64,000 bases of DNA from Oscarella lobularis (lineage: Eukaryota; Porifera; Homoscleromorpha; Homosclerophorida; Oscarellidae), in assembly GCF_947507565.1 (NCBI RefSeq), contig NC_089179.1, positions 3,427,747 to 3,491,746 of the forward strand, given 5' to 3'. This document shows, piece by piece, positions 27,199-36,419 of the stretch. The notes under the pieces are model-generated. The model worked only from the letters and a program-made list of their open reading frames with translations. It made no database searches and was not told the origin of the DNA. The number at the start of each line of letters is the position of its first letter. Position 1 is the stretch's first letter. Both the position numbers and the translations under genes were made by a program.

Positions 27199-27574
27199 CT
27201 AGCATGAATCAAAAGTGGAATTGCAAGCCGGGCATCGTCTCGGCTTAGCAATCAAGCAATAGATAGCCAAACCGAGCAAACCCAAGAAAAGACACATGAG
27301 AATAGCGAAGATGGAACAATGACTTTCGAGAACGCCGCGTTGGCAGGCAGGACACAAATCCGACCCAGCGATGACCACCTGAGTCGGCTGTGGCTGTCCA
27401 ACGACGACCGTCGACGTACTAGTCGCCGTACTTTGATAAGGAGGAGCTAAAGAAAAACGAGTGCAGTCGTGTTAGGCTTTGCTTTGAATAATACAGACGT
27501 TGGTCTTGACTGTAGCCGCCGTAAGGTGCGCTGGGCGGTTCAGTAGTAGTTATCAGGGGTTTCTCTGCTGCCAT
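27199..27574 (-). CDS. BRI3-like membrane protein, copy A
   Basis: Two exons encode about 108 residues. Exon 1 is MAAEKPLITTTEPPSAPYGG..., a proline-rich cytosolic tail. Exon 2 carries TVVVGQPQPTQVV, then CPACQRGVLESHC, a hydrophobic segment (FAILMCLFLGLLGLAIYCLI) and CPACNSTFDSC. The layout matches Brain protein I3: a Pro/Tyr-rich start, two CPxC pairs flanking a membrane segment, and a GVLE motif. BRI3 sits in lysosomal membranes in vertebrates. The intron (GTCTGT donor, phase 1) lies at the same place as in copy B. The gene is divergent from a broken UNC93-like copy. Confidence 0.8.
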
Positions 27575-27624
27575 GAAGGAGGATGTTAAGAACTAATTTA
27601 ATAACGTGCGTTGGGGAAAACAAA

Positions 27625-27905
27625 ATGGCCGACCTTTTTCGCAAGCCTCCAGAATCTCCTGAACAGTCTCAACGCCGACCAGGGTCTCGGAACGATCTGC
27701 CTATCGGCGCAATGTGCGTCGGCTCGCTTCTACTCGCTCCGCCTCTCGTCGGCACGCTTCGTCCCAAATGGACCGGACGCTATTCGTCCGGTTTTCTCTG
27801 CCATCTCGCCTTCAACGGGCTCGAACTATTATCCGCGCACGTTCTCCCTCATTCCGGCGTGTTTTCTACTCGGTGCGGCGACGGGGGGACCCCTTTGGGC
27901 TTCTG
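27625..27905 (+). pseudogene. UNC93-like 5' fragment, copy 1
   Basis: ATGGCCGACCTTTTT corresponds to the start of the intact gene at 31194. It is joined after a deletion to the region encoding SLQNLQSSLNADQG, with frame changes and small insertions afterwards. Similarity stops near the equivalent of intact position 31617. The product would be truncated and out of frame. Confidence 0.75.
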
Positions 27906-28381
27906 TTCACTCGTCCCTTTGAGGTCTGCTCCCTTTCGCGCATTCTTTCACTCTTTCAAAGTCACCTTCTTGAATCGCGCCAAACAGCAATGTATACTTC
28001 GCTAGCGGATCCCTTTTTAGTTTAGGCCCTTAATTAATTAATTAATTGATTCCAATTCCGTCCGTCCGCAGGACGTCTCAGAACGATCGCTCACGCGACA
28101 ACTTATTACAGGATGACGTTGCAGAAGAGATTCGCGCCGTATAGATATATATACTGTAGGGGGACTCTGGTCTCTGGTTCGTGTGAAAAACAGAGCGGTT
28201 GGTACATTGTAAGCAGAGAAGCTCGCGTGAGAAGAAAAAACTGCGTTGAAAATTGAATTGGCAGACCATTTTGCTTGAAGGAACGGTGTGTGTGGGACGC
28301 AAGCAACAGAAGCAACACGTATAGCTATAGCAAGCCAGCAAAAACAATTAAAGTCAATAAACGTCAAACACAAGCCGCCGC
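27906..28381. repeat. Duplicated block linking the BRI3/UNC93-like copies
   Basis: TGGGCTTCTGTTCACTCGTCC through AGTTTAGGC, and the following AGGACGTCTCAGAACGATCGCTCACGCG segment, recur at 30228-30700 with high identity. This block is the 3' flank of BRI3 copies B and C and marks the duplication unit. No separate gene is seen. Confidence 0.6.
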
Positions 28382-28729
28382 CTAACACGAATCGAAAGTG
28401 GTTTTGCAAGCTGGGCATTGTTTCGGTTTCGCAATCAAGCAGTAGATGCCTAGACCGAGAAACCCACACAGAAAGCAGATCAGAATAGCCATGGGCGAAC
28501 AATGGCTTTCGAGAACGCCATGTTGGCAGGCAGGACACATATTGGCCGATCCAGCGACGACCACTTGAGTCGGCTGCGGTTGTCCAACGACGACCGTCGT
28601 CGTCGTTTGATGAGGCGGAGCTAAAGAATAAGACCAACGATTGCGCGGTCGGGTTAGACTCTGCGTTGAAGGTATACGTTGGTTTTGACTGTAGGCGCCA
28701 GCCGGAGGTCCGCTGGGTTTTTCTTCCAT
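28382..28729 (-). CDS. BRI3-like membrane protein, copy B
   Basis: ATG 28729 gives MEEKPSGPPAGAYSQNQ. A phase-1 intron (GTATAC donor, TTATTCTTTAG acceptor) leads to PPHQTTTTVVVGQ, CPACQHGVLESHC, a membrane segment (ILICFLCGFLGLGIYCLI) and CPACKTTFDSC. Length is about 98 residues. It is closer to copy C than to copy A. It is divergent from the broken UNC93-like copy 2. Confidence 0.82.
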   Translation of the reverse strand: MEEKPSGPPAGAYSQNQRIPSTQSLTRPRNRWSYSLAPPHQTTTTVVVGQPQPTQVVVAGSANMCPACQHGVLESHCSPMAILICFLCGFLGLGIYCLIAKPKQCPACKTTFDSC

Positions 28730-28978
28730 GACGTGAAGTAAATTAATATACGCGCGAGGTATAGCGCCTGATATATGTATGGATGCGCAGGGATGTATGC
28801 GCATCCGCTGTGGTAAACATAAATTCATTCAGTACGTCATAGGCAGCAGCAGGTCCGCCACTTGCGCGCGGACACAATTATTTATCCCCCGACTGACAAA
28901 CTCAGTTTAGTCCCGCACAGCTGTTGTGTATAGACTATTTCATGCAGAAAACGAAGTAGAAAGTATTATTAGTCGATC

Positions 28979-29391
28979 ATGGCAGACCTTTTGCTTGAGG
29001 AAACGGAGTCCGCGGGCGACGAAGAGAGCGATGAAAGCACGCAACTCCACGTCGAAGGCAGTCGGAGTCATCACGGCAGCTCAAAACGAACATCCTAATG
29101 TCGAGCGTCGCTGTTCTTTTCATTTTCGCCGCGTTCACAAGCCTCCAGAATCTCCAGAGCAGTCTCAACGCCGACCAGGGTCTCGGAACGATCTGCCTAT
29201 CGGCGCAATGTGCGTCGGCTCGCTTCTACTCGCTCCGCCTCTCGTCGGCACGCTTCGTCCCAAATGGACCGGACGCTATTCGTCCGGTTTTCTCTGCCAT
29301 CTCGCCTTCAACGGGCTCGAACTATTATCCGCGCACGTTCTCCCTCATTCCGGCGTGTTTTCTACTCGGTGCGGCGACGGGGGGACCCCTT
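28979..29391 (+). pseudogene. UNC93-like 5' fragment, copy 2
   Basis: It matches the first exon of the intact gene from its ATG (MADLLLEETESAGDEESDE equivalent), including the LHVEGSRSHHGSSK region. A short deletion near 29080 and small insertions later disrupt the frame. It ends where a foreign 834-base insertion begins. Confidence 0.8.
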
Positions 29392-30225
29392 CCCGTACGG
29401 AAAATGTCATGAGTTCTCATGATTTCTCATGACGTCTCGCGAGAAATCATGAGAAACTAGAGAATGATGGCCTGGTGTTGGCCATCATGCATAGCCTCCC
29501 ACCGCTTACAGTACGCGAGCGCCTTAGATAACATGACGTCATAAAATTTCATGTTATCATGTATTCACACTGTTGTACATATATCACAGTCCTACAGCTC
29601 AGTCCTACATACATACTGTAGGCACATAGATAGGGCCCATGTTTAGGATCCTAATTAGGCCTTTTCTGATACTGGCTTTGAAGTTTATTGAATGTATGTG
29701 TACGGGTCATATTTACTGTTACCCGTACACGCGTACATACCCACGCATATACTGTACATGATTGGATTACGATTGATTGTGACGTCAGAGCGTGACAATC
29801 AAAAGAGTCGTTTCGGTTTCTCAGCGCATTTATAACACGGAAAATAGGACAGAACAATTGGAAACAGGGTTTCTAAGCATTTTTTCCGTTTATGAAAGAA
29901 AAAACGTCTTTTTCGCGCCGTAAATCGCCTTTTTTGGGTCACCGTTTTGGGCCCTATGTCGCGCATGCGCTGTACGAAAAAACGGGTTTTTCATTTACGT
30001 CACAATGCCGAGCGTAACAGACATACAGACAGACGGACGGACATACAGACACTTCCGGCCCTAAGATCACGTTTGAGAGAGCCTCCCTCCGCCGTTATAC
30101 GGGCTCGCAAACTGCGTTTGCCACCCCGTACAACTGCGGTGGTCGGCTCATGATGAGTGCTCATGAGAGACACATGAGAAGTCATGAGACTCAATGAGGC
30201 TACTCACGAGTCACGTGAAAACTCA
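29392..30225. mobile_element. 834-base insertion, putative non-autonomous DNA element
   Basis: The sister copy is continuous across this point (GGACCCCTTTGGGCTTCTG at 27886-27904). Here the same sequence is split after CCCCTT and resumes TTGGGCTTCTG, so an insertion is directly demonstrated. Both ends are rich in CATGAG/CTCATG motifs (29400-29460 and 30150-30225), suggesting subterminal repeats. At most a TT duplication flanks it. Inside are ACAGACAGACGGACGG near 30020 and a small hairpin (GTGTACGGGT...ACCCGTACAC near 29699). No coding sequence. Class is not established. Confidence 0.6.
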
Positions 30226-30696
30226 TTTGGGCTTCTGTTCACTCGTCCCTTTGATATCTGCTCCCTTTCGCGCATTCTTTCACTCTTTCAAAGTCGCCTT
30301 CTTGAATCGCGCCAAACAGCAATGTATACTTCGCTAGCGGGTCCCTTTTTAGTTTAGGCTCGTAATTCCAATTCCGCCCGTCCGCAAGACGTCTCAGAAC
30401 GATCGCTCACGCGACAACTTACGGGATGACGTTGCAGAAGAGATTCGCGCCGTATAGATATACATATACTGTAGGGGACTCTGGTCTCTGGTTCGTGCGA
30501 AGAACAGAGCGGTTGGTACAGTGTAAGCAGAGATCGCGTACAAGCTCGCGTGAGAAGAAAAACTGCGTTGAAAATTAAAATGGCGGACCATTTTGCTTGA
30601 AGGAACGGTGTGTGGGACGCAAGCAACTGAAGCAACACATATAGCAAGCCAGCAAAAAGAATCAAAGTCAATGAACGTCAAAAAAAGCCGCCGCGC

Positions 30697-30969
30697 CTAA
30701 CACGAATCGTAGGTGGTTTTGCAAGCTGGGCATCGTTTCGGTTTCGCAACCAAGCAGTAGATGCCTAGACCGACAAACCCACACAGAAGGCACATCAGAA
30801 TAGCCATGGGCGAACAATGGCGTTCGAGAACGCCATGTTGGCAGGAGGGACACGTATTGGCCGATCCAGCGACGACCACTTGAGTCGGCTGCGGTTGTTC
30901 AGCCACAACCGTCGTCGCCGTCGTTTGACTGTAGCCGCTATCCGGAGGTCCGCTGGGTTTTTCTTCCAT
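30697..30969 (-). CDS. BRI3-like membrane protein, copy C (intron lost)
   Basis: A single open frame of 90 residues: MEEKPSGPPDSGYSQTTATTVV, CPSCQHGVLERHC, membrane segment, CPACKTTYDSC. Compared with copy B, the intron and the flanking codons between SQ and TTTTVV are missing in one piece. The junction lies at a TCAAA repeat present on both sides in copy B, as expected of a microhomology deletion. The gene lies head to head with the intact UNC93-like gene, 224 bases between starts. Confidence 0.82.
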   Translation of the reverse strand: MEEKPSGPPDSGYSQTTATTVVAEQPQPTQVVVAGSANTCPSCQHGVLERHCSPMAILMCLLCGFVGLGIYCLVAKPKRCPACKTTYDSC

Positions 30970-31193
30970 GATGTGAAGTAATATATGGATGCGCAGGAAT
31001 GTGTGCGTATCCGCTGTGGTAAACAGAAATTCATTCTCTACGTCACAGGTCCGCCACTTGCGCGCGAACACAATTATTTATTCCCCGACTGACAAACTCA
31101 GTTTAGTCTGCATTTGAACCGCACAGCTGTTGTGTATAGCAGAAAACGAAGTAGGAAGTAGAAAGTATTATTAGTCGATCACGTGCGTTCAAA
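30970..31193. promoter_or_regulatory. Shared divergent promoter, BRI3-like C and UNC93-like
   Basis: The 224 bases between opposed starts contain sequence conserved with copy 2 (28730-28978), including the CCCCGACTGACAAACTCAGTTTAGT phrase, GCACAGCTGTTGTGTATAG and AGAAAGTATTATTAGTCGATCA. Conservation among copies whose coding parts have decayed suggests recent duplication more than selection. Confidence 0.5.
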
Positions 31194-32723
31194 ATGGCAG
31201 ACCTTTTGCTTGAGGGAACGGAGTCCGCGGGCGACGAAGAGAGCGATGAAAGCACGCAACTCCACGTCGAAGGCAGTCGGAGTCATCACGGCAGCTCAAA
31301 ACATCTCAAAACGAACATCCTAATGTCGAGCGTCGCTGCTCTTTTCATTTTCGCCGCGTTCACAAGCCTCCAGAATCTCCAGAGCAGTCTCAACGCCGAC
31401 CAGGGTCTCGGTACGATCTGCCTATCGATTCTCTACGGCGCAGTGTGCGTCGGCTCGCTTCTGATCGCTCCGCCGCTCGTCGGCACGCTTCGTCCCAAAT
31501 GGACGCTATTCGTCGGTTTTCTCTGCCATCTCGCCTTCACCGGCTCGAACTATTATCCGCGCACGTTCTCCCTCATTCCGGCGTGCTTTCTACTCGGCGC
31601 GGCGACGGGGCCCCTTTGGGCGTCGATCAATACGTATCTGACGACGTGTTCGATGAGAATCGCTAAAATTGACGGCGTCGACGGCGAAGTCGTGCTCCAA
31701 CGTTACAACGGGATTTTCTTCACGATATTCCAATCGGCGCAAATTATTGGAAATTTGATATCGTCGCTCGTTTTTCAATTTGGTGGAAGCGAAAATAGAA
31801 ATTTGAGCAATATAAGTGACGTCATATCGTGTTCGTCCAATGGAACGAGCGATTCATTAGAAGTTTCCAATTCAGTTAAATATATTCTATTGAGTATTTT
31901 TATGGGCTTTCAGGTCGCCGGGGTTCTCCTTCTCGTCTTCGGTGTCAAGTCGCTGAGTCGACTTGGTCTCGGCGCGAAGTCGTTTCTGTGCTCGGGGCAA
32001 AATGCCTTTGATTTTGTCAAGTCCGTTTTCAAACTACACTGGCAGGACCATCGACTGCTCCTTCTCATTCCTATCACTATGTATTCAGGACTGGAGCAGG
32101 CGTATATAGCTGGAGAATACACTAAGGTGAGACACTTCACATAGTCTCATATTTCAAAATAACATTTCCTTTAGTATTTTATCACTGATTGCCTTGGTAT
32201 TACTCTTATTGGCTACGTGATTATTGTTTATGGAATTGTCGACGCGGTGACGTCATTCCTATGTGGTCGACTGGCGAAGCACGTTGGACGTTTGCCAATA
32301 ATTTTAAGCGGTGCAACGCTCAATTTAGCGTTGATTCTCTTTCTCCTTTTTTGGAGTCGTTCGCCAAATAGAGCGATTCTGTTCAGCGTTGCAGCGCTGT
32401 GGGGAATCGTCGACGCCGTCTCCAACACTCAAACTGTTGGTATGGTGTTCCCTTTGCACGTATAGGCATTTTCAGTTATAATCTTACTTTTAGCTATGTA
32501 TGGTGTTTTATTTACTGACAAGCAGGAGGCAGCGTTTGGGAGCTATCGCTTTTGGCAGGGTATTGGATTTTCTCTCTCCTTTGCCTATAGCGATGCTCTG
32601 AAGAATAGCATGTCCGTCAAGCTGGGGATGTTGCTAGGGTGGCTCGTTCTTGCTATACTTTTATATTCTTTTATGGAAATGATAGAGAGGAGAAAAGGCA
32701 AACAAAAGAAAGCGTTTCAGTAG
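31194..32723 (+). CDS. UNC93A-like: UNC93-like multi-pass membrane protein, intact copy
   Basis: Three exons (31194-32125, 32175-32438, 32494-32723) encode about 475 residues with around 11-12 hydrophobic segments. The family blocks include SLQNLQSSLNADQGLGT, PKWTLFVGF, SNYYPRTFSLIPACFLLGAATGPLWAS, ALWGIVDAVSNTQT and FTDKQEAAFGSYRFWQGIGF. UNC93 proteins are major-facilitator-like; UNC-93 regulates a potassium channel in worms and UNC93B1 traffics Toll-like receptors. The A type is the closer match from memory. The N-terminal acidic tail (EGTESAGDEESDE) is cytosolic. Duplicated fragments lie at 18967, 27625 and 28979. Confidence 0.9.
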
Positions 32724-32862
32724 GAAACACTCTGATGTCCTATGATTATTTTCTTATTACTTGATCTATGCTTCTATGGATAGCTTGTCGGTTTTACGTC
32801 ATTAGGAGACCACACCTTGAGTACGGTCCTGTGACCAAATATAAGGGTGTGGTCTAACGAAT

Positions 32863-34149
32863 ATGATTCCAACGGCCTTCCTGTGCATTGTTCTCATCTC
32901 TGGCGCTCTTGCAGCTCACCACGAGACGCTGTGCTCGAACGCCTCAGCCGTCTGCCAAGCGAACAGCACCTGCAACGCTCTACGCCAATCGTGGCGATCG
33001 ACGTGCGCTGACGTCATCGCCGGTTCGACGATCTCCTGCACAGCGCCGTGCAACGCGACGTTCGACGCCCTAATCCGACACGACATCGGACGACAACTCG
33101 AAACGTGCCACTGCAACGCAACGAACGCGACGTGCGAAGCAGAACGAGTGAACTTCTTAGCAGCGTGCAGGGGCGTGGCCCCTCCCCCAGCGGCTAAGTG
33201 CCCCCCATCAGTCGAACCGGATCGACCGTCAACGAAAACCTGTGCCTCTCTGAGTTATATATGCGAGGCTAATTCGACATGTCGCATCGTACTCCACCGC
33301 TATCTCACTGCGTGCACAGGCGCTTTTGCCAATAAGGTCTGCACGATGAACTGCAAGAATCGTCTTCAGGATCTTCTATGCGATCCCATTGGACGCATGA
33401 TCTATGCGAGTCGAGATCGATGTATTTGTACGAGTGGAGACGTCGCCTGTTTCGCTTATACAACCTACGTCAATAACCTGTGTTTCGACATCAAATATCC
33501 CGAATTTCCAACGGACATTCAGGTTTGCGATTACGTCACGTCGGCATGCCAACTCGATCCGTTCAGAATCTGTCCATTCCTCTTATCAAATTACATAAGT
33601 AAATGTGCTCGAGAGTTCGGTGGACCAGCGCCGTGCAGTGACGGATGCAAACAGGCAATGGATAGCCTATTCGCTAATCCCATTGGCTGGCATTATATGA
33701 AGTGTTCGTGCTCCGATCAATCATGTGGAGCCGGGACGGCGTATCTATTTAAGAACTGCTATAATATGATTGCACCGGTACCGCGTCCGTGTTCTGATAT
33801 CCTAGGCTGGTGCTCCAATGACGTCAGGTGCAAGGATGTCGGTGCGAGATATGAGGACACTTGTAGTCCTACCAAGGTTTCTTCGTGTGTTGAGCCGTGC
33901 AAGACAGATGCCTCTGCGATTATCTATAATCCGATTGGAGCCACGTTGCTCAATTGTTTTTGTGACAATGATGACGTCACGTGTCGACAATATAGAAACA
34001 CTACGTTGAGCTGTGGATTCGATCCTCTGATGCCTCCTTCGACGTCTTCTCCTGTCTATACGCGAGGACCTTCGCCTACAGGTGGAACAGGATCTCTTGG
34101 AATCGGCTCGGCTATTTTCGTGACGATGATCGCTGGTCTACTCGTTTAG
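32863..34149 (+). CDS. GPI-anchored GAS1/GFR-alpha-like receptor, copy 1
   Basis: An intronless 428-residue frame. Signal peptide MIPTAFLCIVLISGALAAHH, then four cysteine-rich GDNF-receptor/GAS1-type repeats (first about 23-98, last about 305-385). The repeated pattern is C-x-A/N-S/D-x-TC...W/Y...C with DPIG/NPIG turns. A Ser/Thr/Pro/Gly linker and a hydrophobic C terminus without a cytosolic tail (SAIFVTMIAGLLV) indicate a GPI anchor. Such proteins bind TGF-beta-like GDNF ligands or Hedgehog in other animals; the ligand here is unknown. A conserved upstream block GGAGACCACACC...GGTCCTGTGACC (32805-32836) is shared by all three copies. Confidence 0.82.
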   Translation: MIPTAFLCIVLISGALAAHHETLCSNASAVCQANSTCNALRQSWRSTCADVIAGSTISCTAPCNATFDALIRHDIGRQLETCHCNATNATCEAERVNFLAACRGVAPPPAAKCPPSVEPDRPSTKTCASLSYICEANSTCRIVLHRYLTACTGAFANKVCTMNCKNRLQDLLCDPIGRMIYASRDRCICTSGDVACFAYTTYVNNLCFDIKYPEFPTDIQVCDYVTSACQLDPFRICPFLLSNYISKCAREFGGPAPCSDGCKQAMDSLFANPIGWHYMKCSCSDQSCGAGTAYLFKNCYNMIAPVPRPCSDILGWCSNDVRCKDVGARYEDTCSPTKVSSCVEPCKTDASAIIYNPIGATLLNCFCDNDDVTCRQYRNTTLSCGFDPLMPPSTSSPVYTRGPSPTGGTGSLGIGSAIFVTMIAGLLV

Positions 34150-34351
34150 TCATGTGTCTTCTTTTGTGGTGTACTGTAGTTGTTTCTATAGAAAGAGGAG
34201 GAAAGGCAACTCTTGTGTTAGTTTCGTCCTCGCGTGCGTTATGATTATTGTCTTATTGCTTGAGGTAATCACGTGATCATCGGCGAGCGGATTTTTTCTT
34301 TGGCTGGTTCTCCCATGGATAGCTCGACGGTTTTACGTCACGAGCACCTCT

Positions 34352-34389
34352 GGAGACCACACCCTAACCTTCACCGTGGTCCTGTGACC
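34352..34389 (+). promoter_or_regulatory. Conserved upstream block of GAS1-like genes
   Basis: GGAGACCACACCCTAACC...GGTCCTGTGACC lies 41 bases upstream of the copy 2 start. Equivalents are at 32805-32836 and 36336-36373, each preceded by a GGATAGCT...GGTTTTACGTCA segment. The constant distance to ATG suggests the core promoter or 5' untranslated region. Confidence 0.5.
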
Positions 34390-34429
34390 TGTCATTCGCG
34401 ATTCGGTGGTGCGAGGGTACGGTACTACT

Positions 34430-35773
34430 ATGATTCTCCTGTGCCTCGCTCTCGTCTTCGGCGCTATTGCAGCTCAATACGAGACGCCGTGCTCGATCGT
34501 CTTAGCCGACTGCCAAGTGAACAGCACCTGCAACGCTCTATGGCAATCGTGGCGATCGACGTGCGCTGACGTCATCGCCGGTTTGACGATCTCCTGCACA
34601 GCGTCGTGCAACGCGAGTTTCGACGCCCTACTCCAAAACGACATCGAATTCGAAACGTGTTACTGCAACGACGCAACGAACGCTTCGTGCGATACAGAAC
34701 GAGTCAACGTCTTGGCAGCGTGCAGGGGCGTGGCCCCTCCCCCAGCCGCCAAGTGTCAATCAACACTCGAACCGGATCGCCCGTCCATAACGGGCTGTCG
34801 CTCGCTAAGCGACACCTGCAAGGCCGATTCGACGTGTCGCGTCTTGCTCGAACGTCATCACGCCGCGTGCGCGGGCGCTTTCGCGAATAGGATCTGTACG
34901 ACGAACTGTAAGAATCGTCTTCAGGACCTTCGATGCGATCCCATTGGACGCGCGATCTACGCGAGTCGAAATCGATGCGTTTGCTCGAGAGGCGACGTCG
35001 CCTGTTTCACTCGTTCGACGTACGTCGATAATCTGTGCTTCGACACGCAATATCCCCACGTTCCTCCGGGCATTCAAGATTGCGATTACGTCACGTTCAC
35101 GTGTGAACTCGATCGATCGTGCGCTCCCCTCTTCTCGAATTTCCTTAGTAAATGTGCTCGAGAGTTGAATGGAACGGCGAGGCTGTGCGACGACGCGTGC
35201 AAACGAGCGGCGTTTCGCCTTTTCTCTCATCCCATTGGCTGGCGTTTGATGAAGTGTTCGTGTCCGGAACGGGATCAAGAGTGCGGAGTCCAGACGGCGT
35301 ATCTACTAAGGACCTGCTACAATATGGTTTCACCTGCACCACATCCGTGTTCCTATATACAAAGCTGGTGTTCGAATGACGTCACATGCAAGGATATTGG
35401 CAAAAAGTATTATCTCAATTGTCGCAATGTTTCTTCGTGCGTCGAGCCGTGCAGGACGGCCGTGTCTGGAATTATTTATAATCCCATTGGAGCCACTCTG
35501 CTCAATTGTTTTTGTGAGCGCTCGGATGATGATGATGAATTGGAATGTCGACAATATAGAAACATTACTTTGAGTTGTAGATTCGATCCTCTGATGCCTC
35601 CTTCGACGGCTGAGCCTCCTTCGACGGCTGAGCCTCCTTCGACGGCTGAGCCTCCTTCGACGTCTTCTCCTGTCGATACGCGACGACCTTTGCCTACAGG
35701 GGGGACAGGATCTCTTGGAATTAGCTTGGCTATTTTCGTTTCGGTACTCTTGATTGTTTGTCTGCTTGTTTAG
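34430..35773 (+). CDS. GPI-anchored GAS1/GFR-alpha-like receptor, copy 2
   Basis: Intronless, 447 residues from ATG 34430 (MILLCLALVFGAIAAQYETPC). It keeps four GDNF-receptor/GAS1-type repeats and the hydrophobic GPI-type tail (LAIFVSVLLIVCLLV). The stalk is lengthened by a triplicated STAEPP repeat (about 35607-35660). Earlier in-frame codons have no ATG, so the start is well fixed. Spacing and 5' flank duplicate those of copy 3, which is the nearer relative. Confidence 0.82.
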   Translation: MILLCLALVFGAIAAQYETPCSIVLADCQVNSTCNALWQSWRSTCADVIAGLTISCTASCNASFDALLQNDIEFETCYCNDATNASCDTERVNVLAACRGVAPPPAAKCQSTLEPDRPSITGCRSLSDTCKADSTCRVLLERHHAACAGAFANRICTTNCKNRLQDLRCDPIGRAIYASRNRCVCSRGDVACFTRSTYVDNLCFDTQYPHVPPGIQDCDYVTFTCELDRSCAPLFSNFLSKCARELNGTARLCDDACKRAAFRLFSHPIGWRLMKCSCPERDQECGVQTAYLLRTCYNMVSPAPHPCSYIQSWCSNDVTCKDIGKKYYLNCRNVSSCVEPCRTAVSGIIYNPIGATLLNCFCERSDDDDELECRQYRNITLSCRFDPLMPPSTAEPPSTAEPPSTAEPPSTSSPVDTRRPLPTGGTGSLGISLAIFVSVLLIVCLLV

Positions 35774-35884
35774 TTGTCTATGTGTGTGTCCCCTCTTTGT
35801 GTTCTTTTTTTGTTGATGGTGTGTGAAAGCGCGGCATCCTACGCACGGCGCAGAATACAGATATCGATTTTTTCGCTCGTAGTA

Positions 35885-35983
35885 GGTCTCGTCCATCAAT
35901 TGTTTTTGTGACGATGATGATGATGACGTCACATGTCGACAATATAGAAACACTACGTTGAGCTGTGGATTCGATCCTTTGAT

Positions 35984-36015
<32 letters not shown>

Positions 36016-36126
36016 CTTCCACGTCTCAGCCTTCTTCTCCTGTCGATACGCAAGGACCTTCGCCGATAGGTGGAACAGGAGCTCTTGGAATCAGCTCGTG
36101 ACGATGATCGCTGGTCTACTTGTTTA
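35885..36126 (+). pseudogene. GAS1-like 3'-end fragment
   Basis: It matches the end of the receptor genes (NCFCDD, TCRQYRNTTLSCGFDPLMPP, then GTGALGISS and a tail ending in TTTAG). It has an expanded CCG run encoding proline (about 35985-36013) and a break in the hydrophobic tail. No start or upstream domains are present. It is a relic of a fourth copy. Confidence 0.75.
35985..36013 (+). repeat. (CCG)n microsatellite
   Basis: A near-pure GCC/CCG run of about nine to ten triplets inside the GAS1-like relic, likely variable in length. Confidence 0.8.
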
Positions 36127-36419
36127 GTCATCTATGTGTGTCTTCTTTTATGGTGTAGTACTTGTTTCTATATAGAAACTGAAAGAGGAGGAAAGGCAAC
36201 TCTTGTGGTCCTCGCGTGCGGTATGATTATTGTCTTATTGCTTGTGCTAATCACGTGATCACCGGCGCAAGCGGATTTTTTTCTTGGCTGGTTCTCCCAT
36301 GGATAGCTCGACGGTTTTACGTCACGAGCACCTCTGGAGACCACACCCTAACCCTCACCGTGGTCCTGTGACCTGTCATTCGCGATTCGGTGGTGCAAGG
36401 GTGCGGGTGCAACGAAGAT

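Noticed and set aside
30020-30050. ACAGACAGACGGACGG run as a gene-related or promoter motif
   Set aside because: Simple-sequence composition inside the 834-base insertion; no independent support for function.
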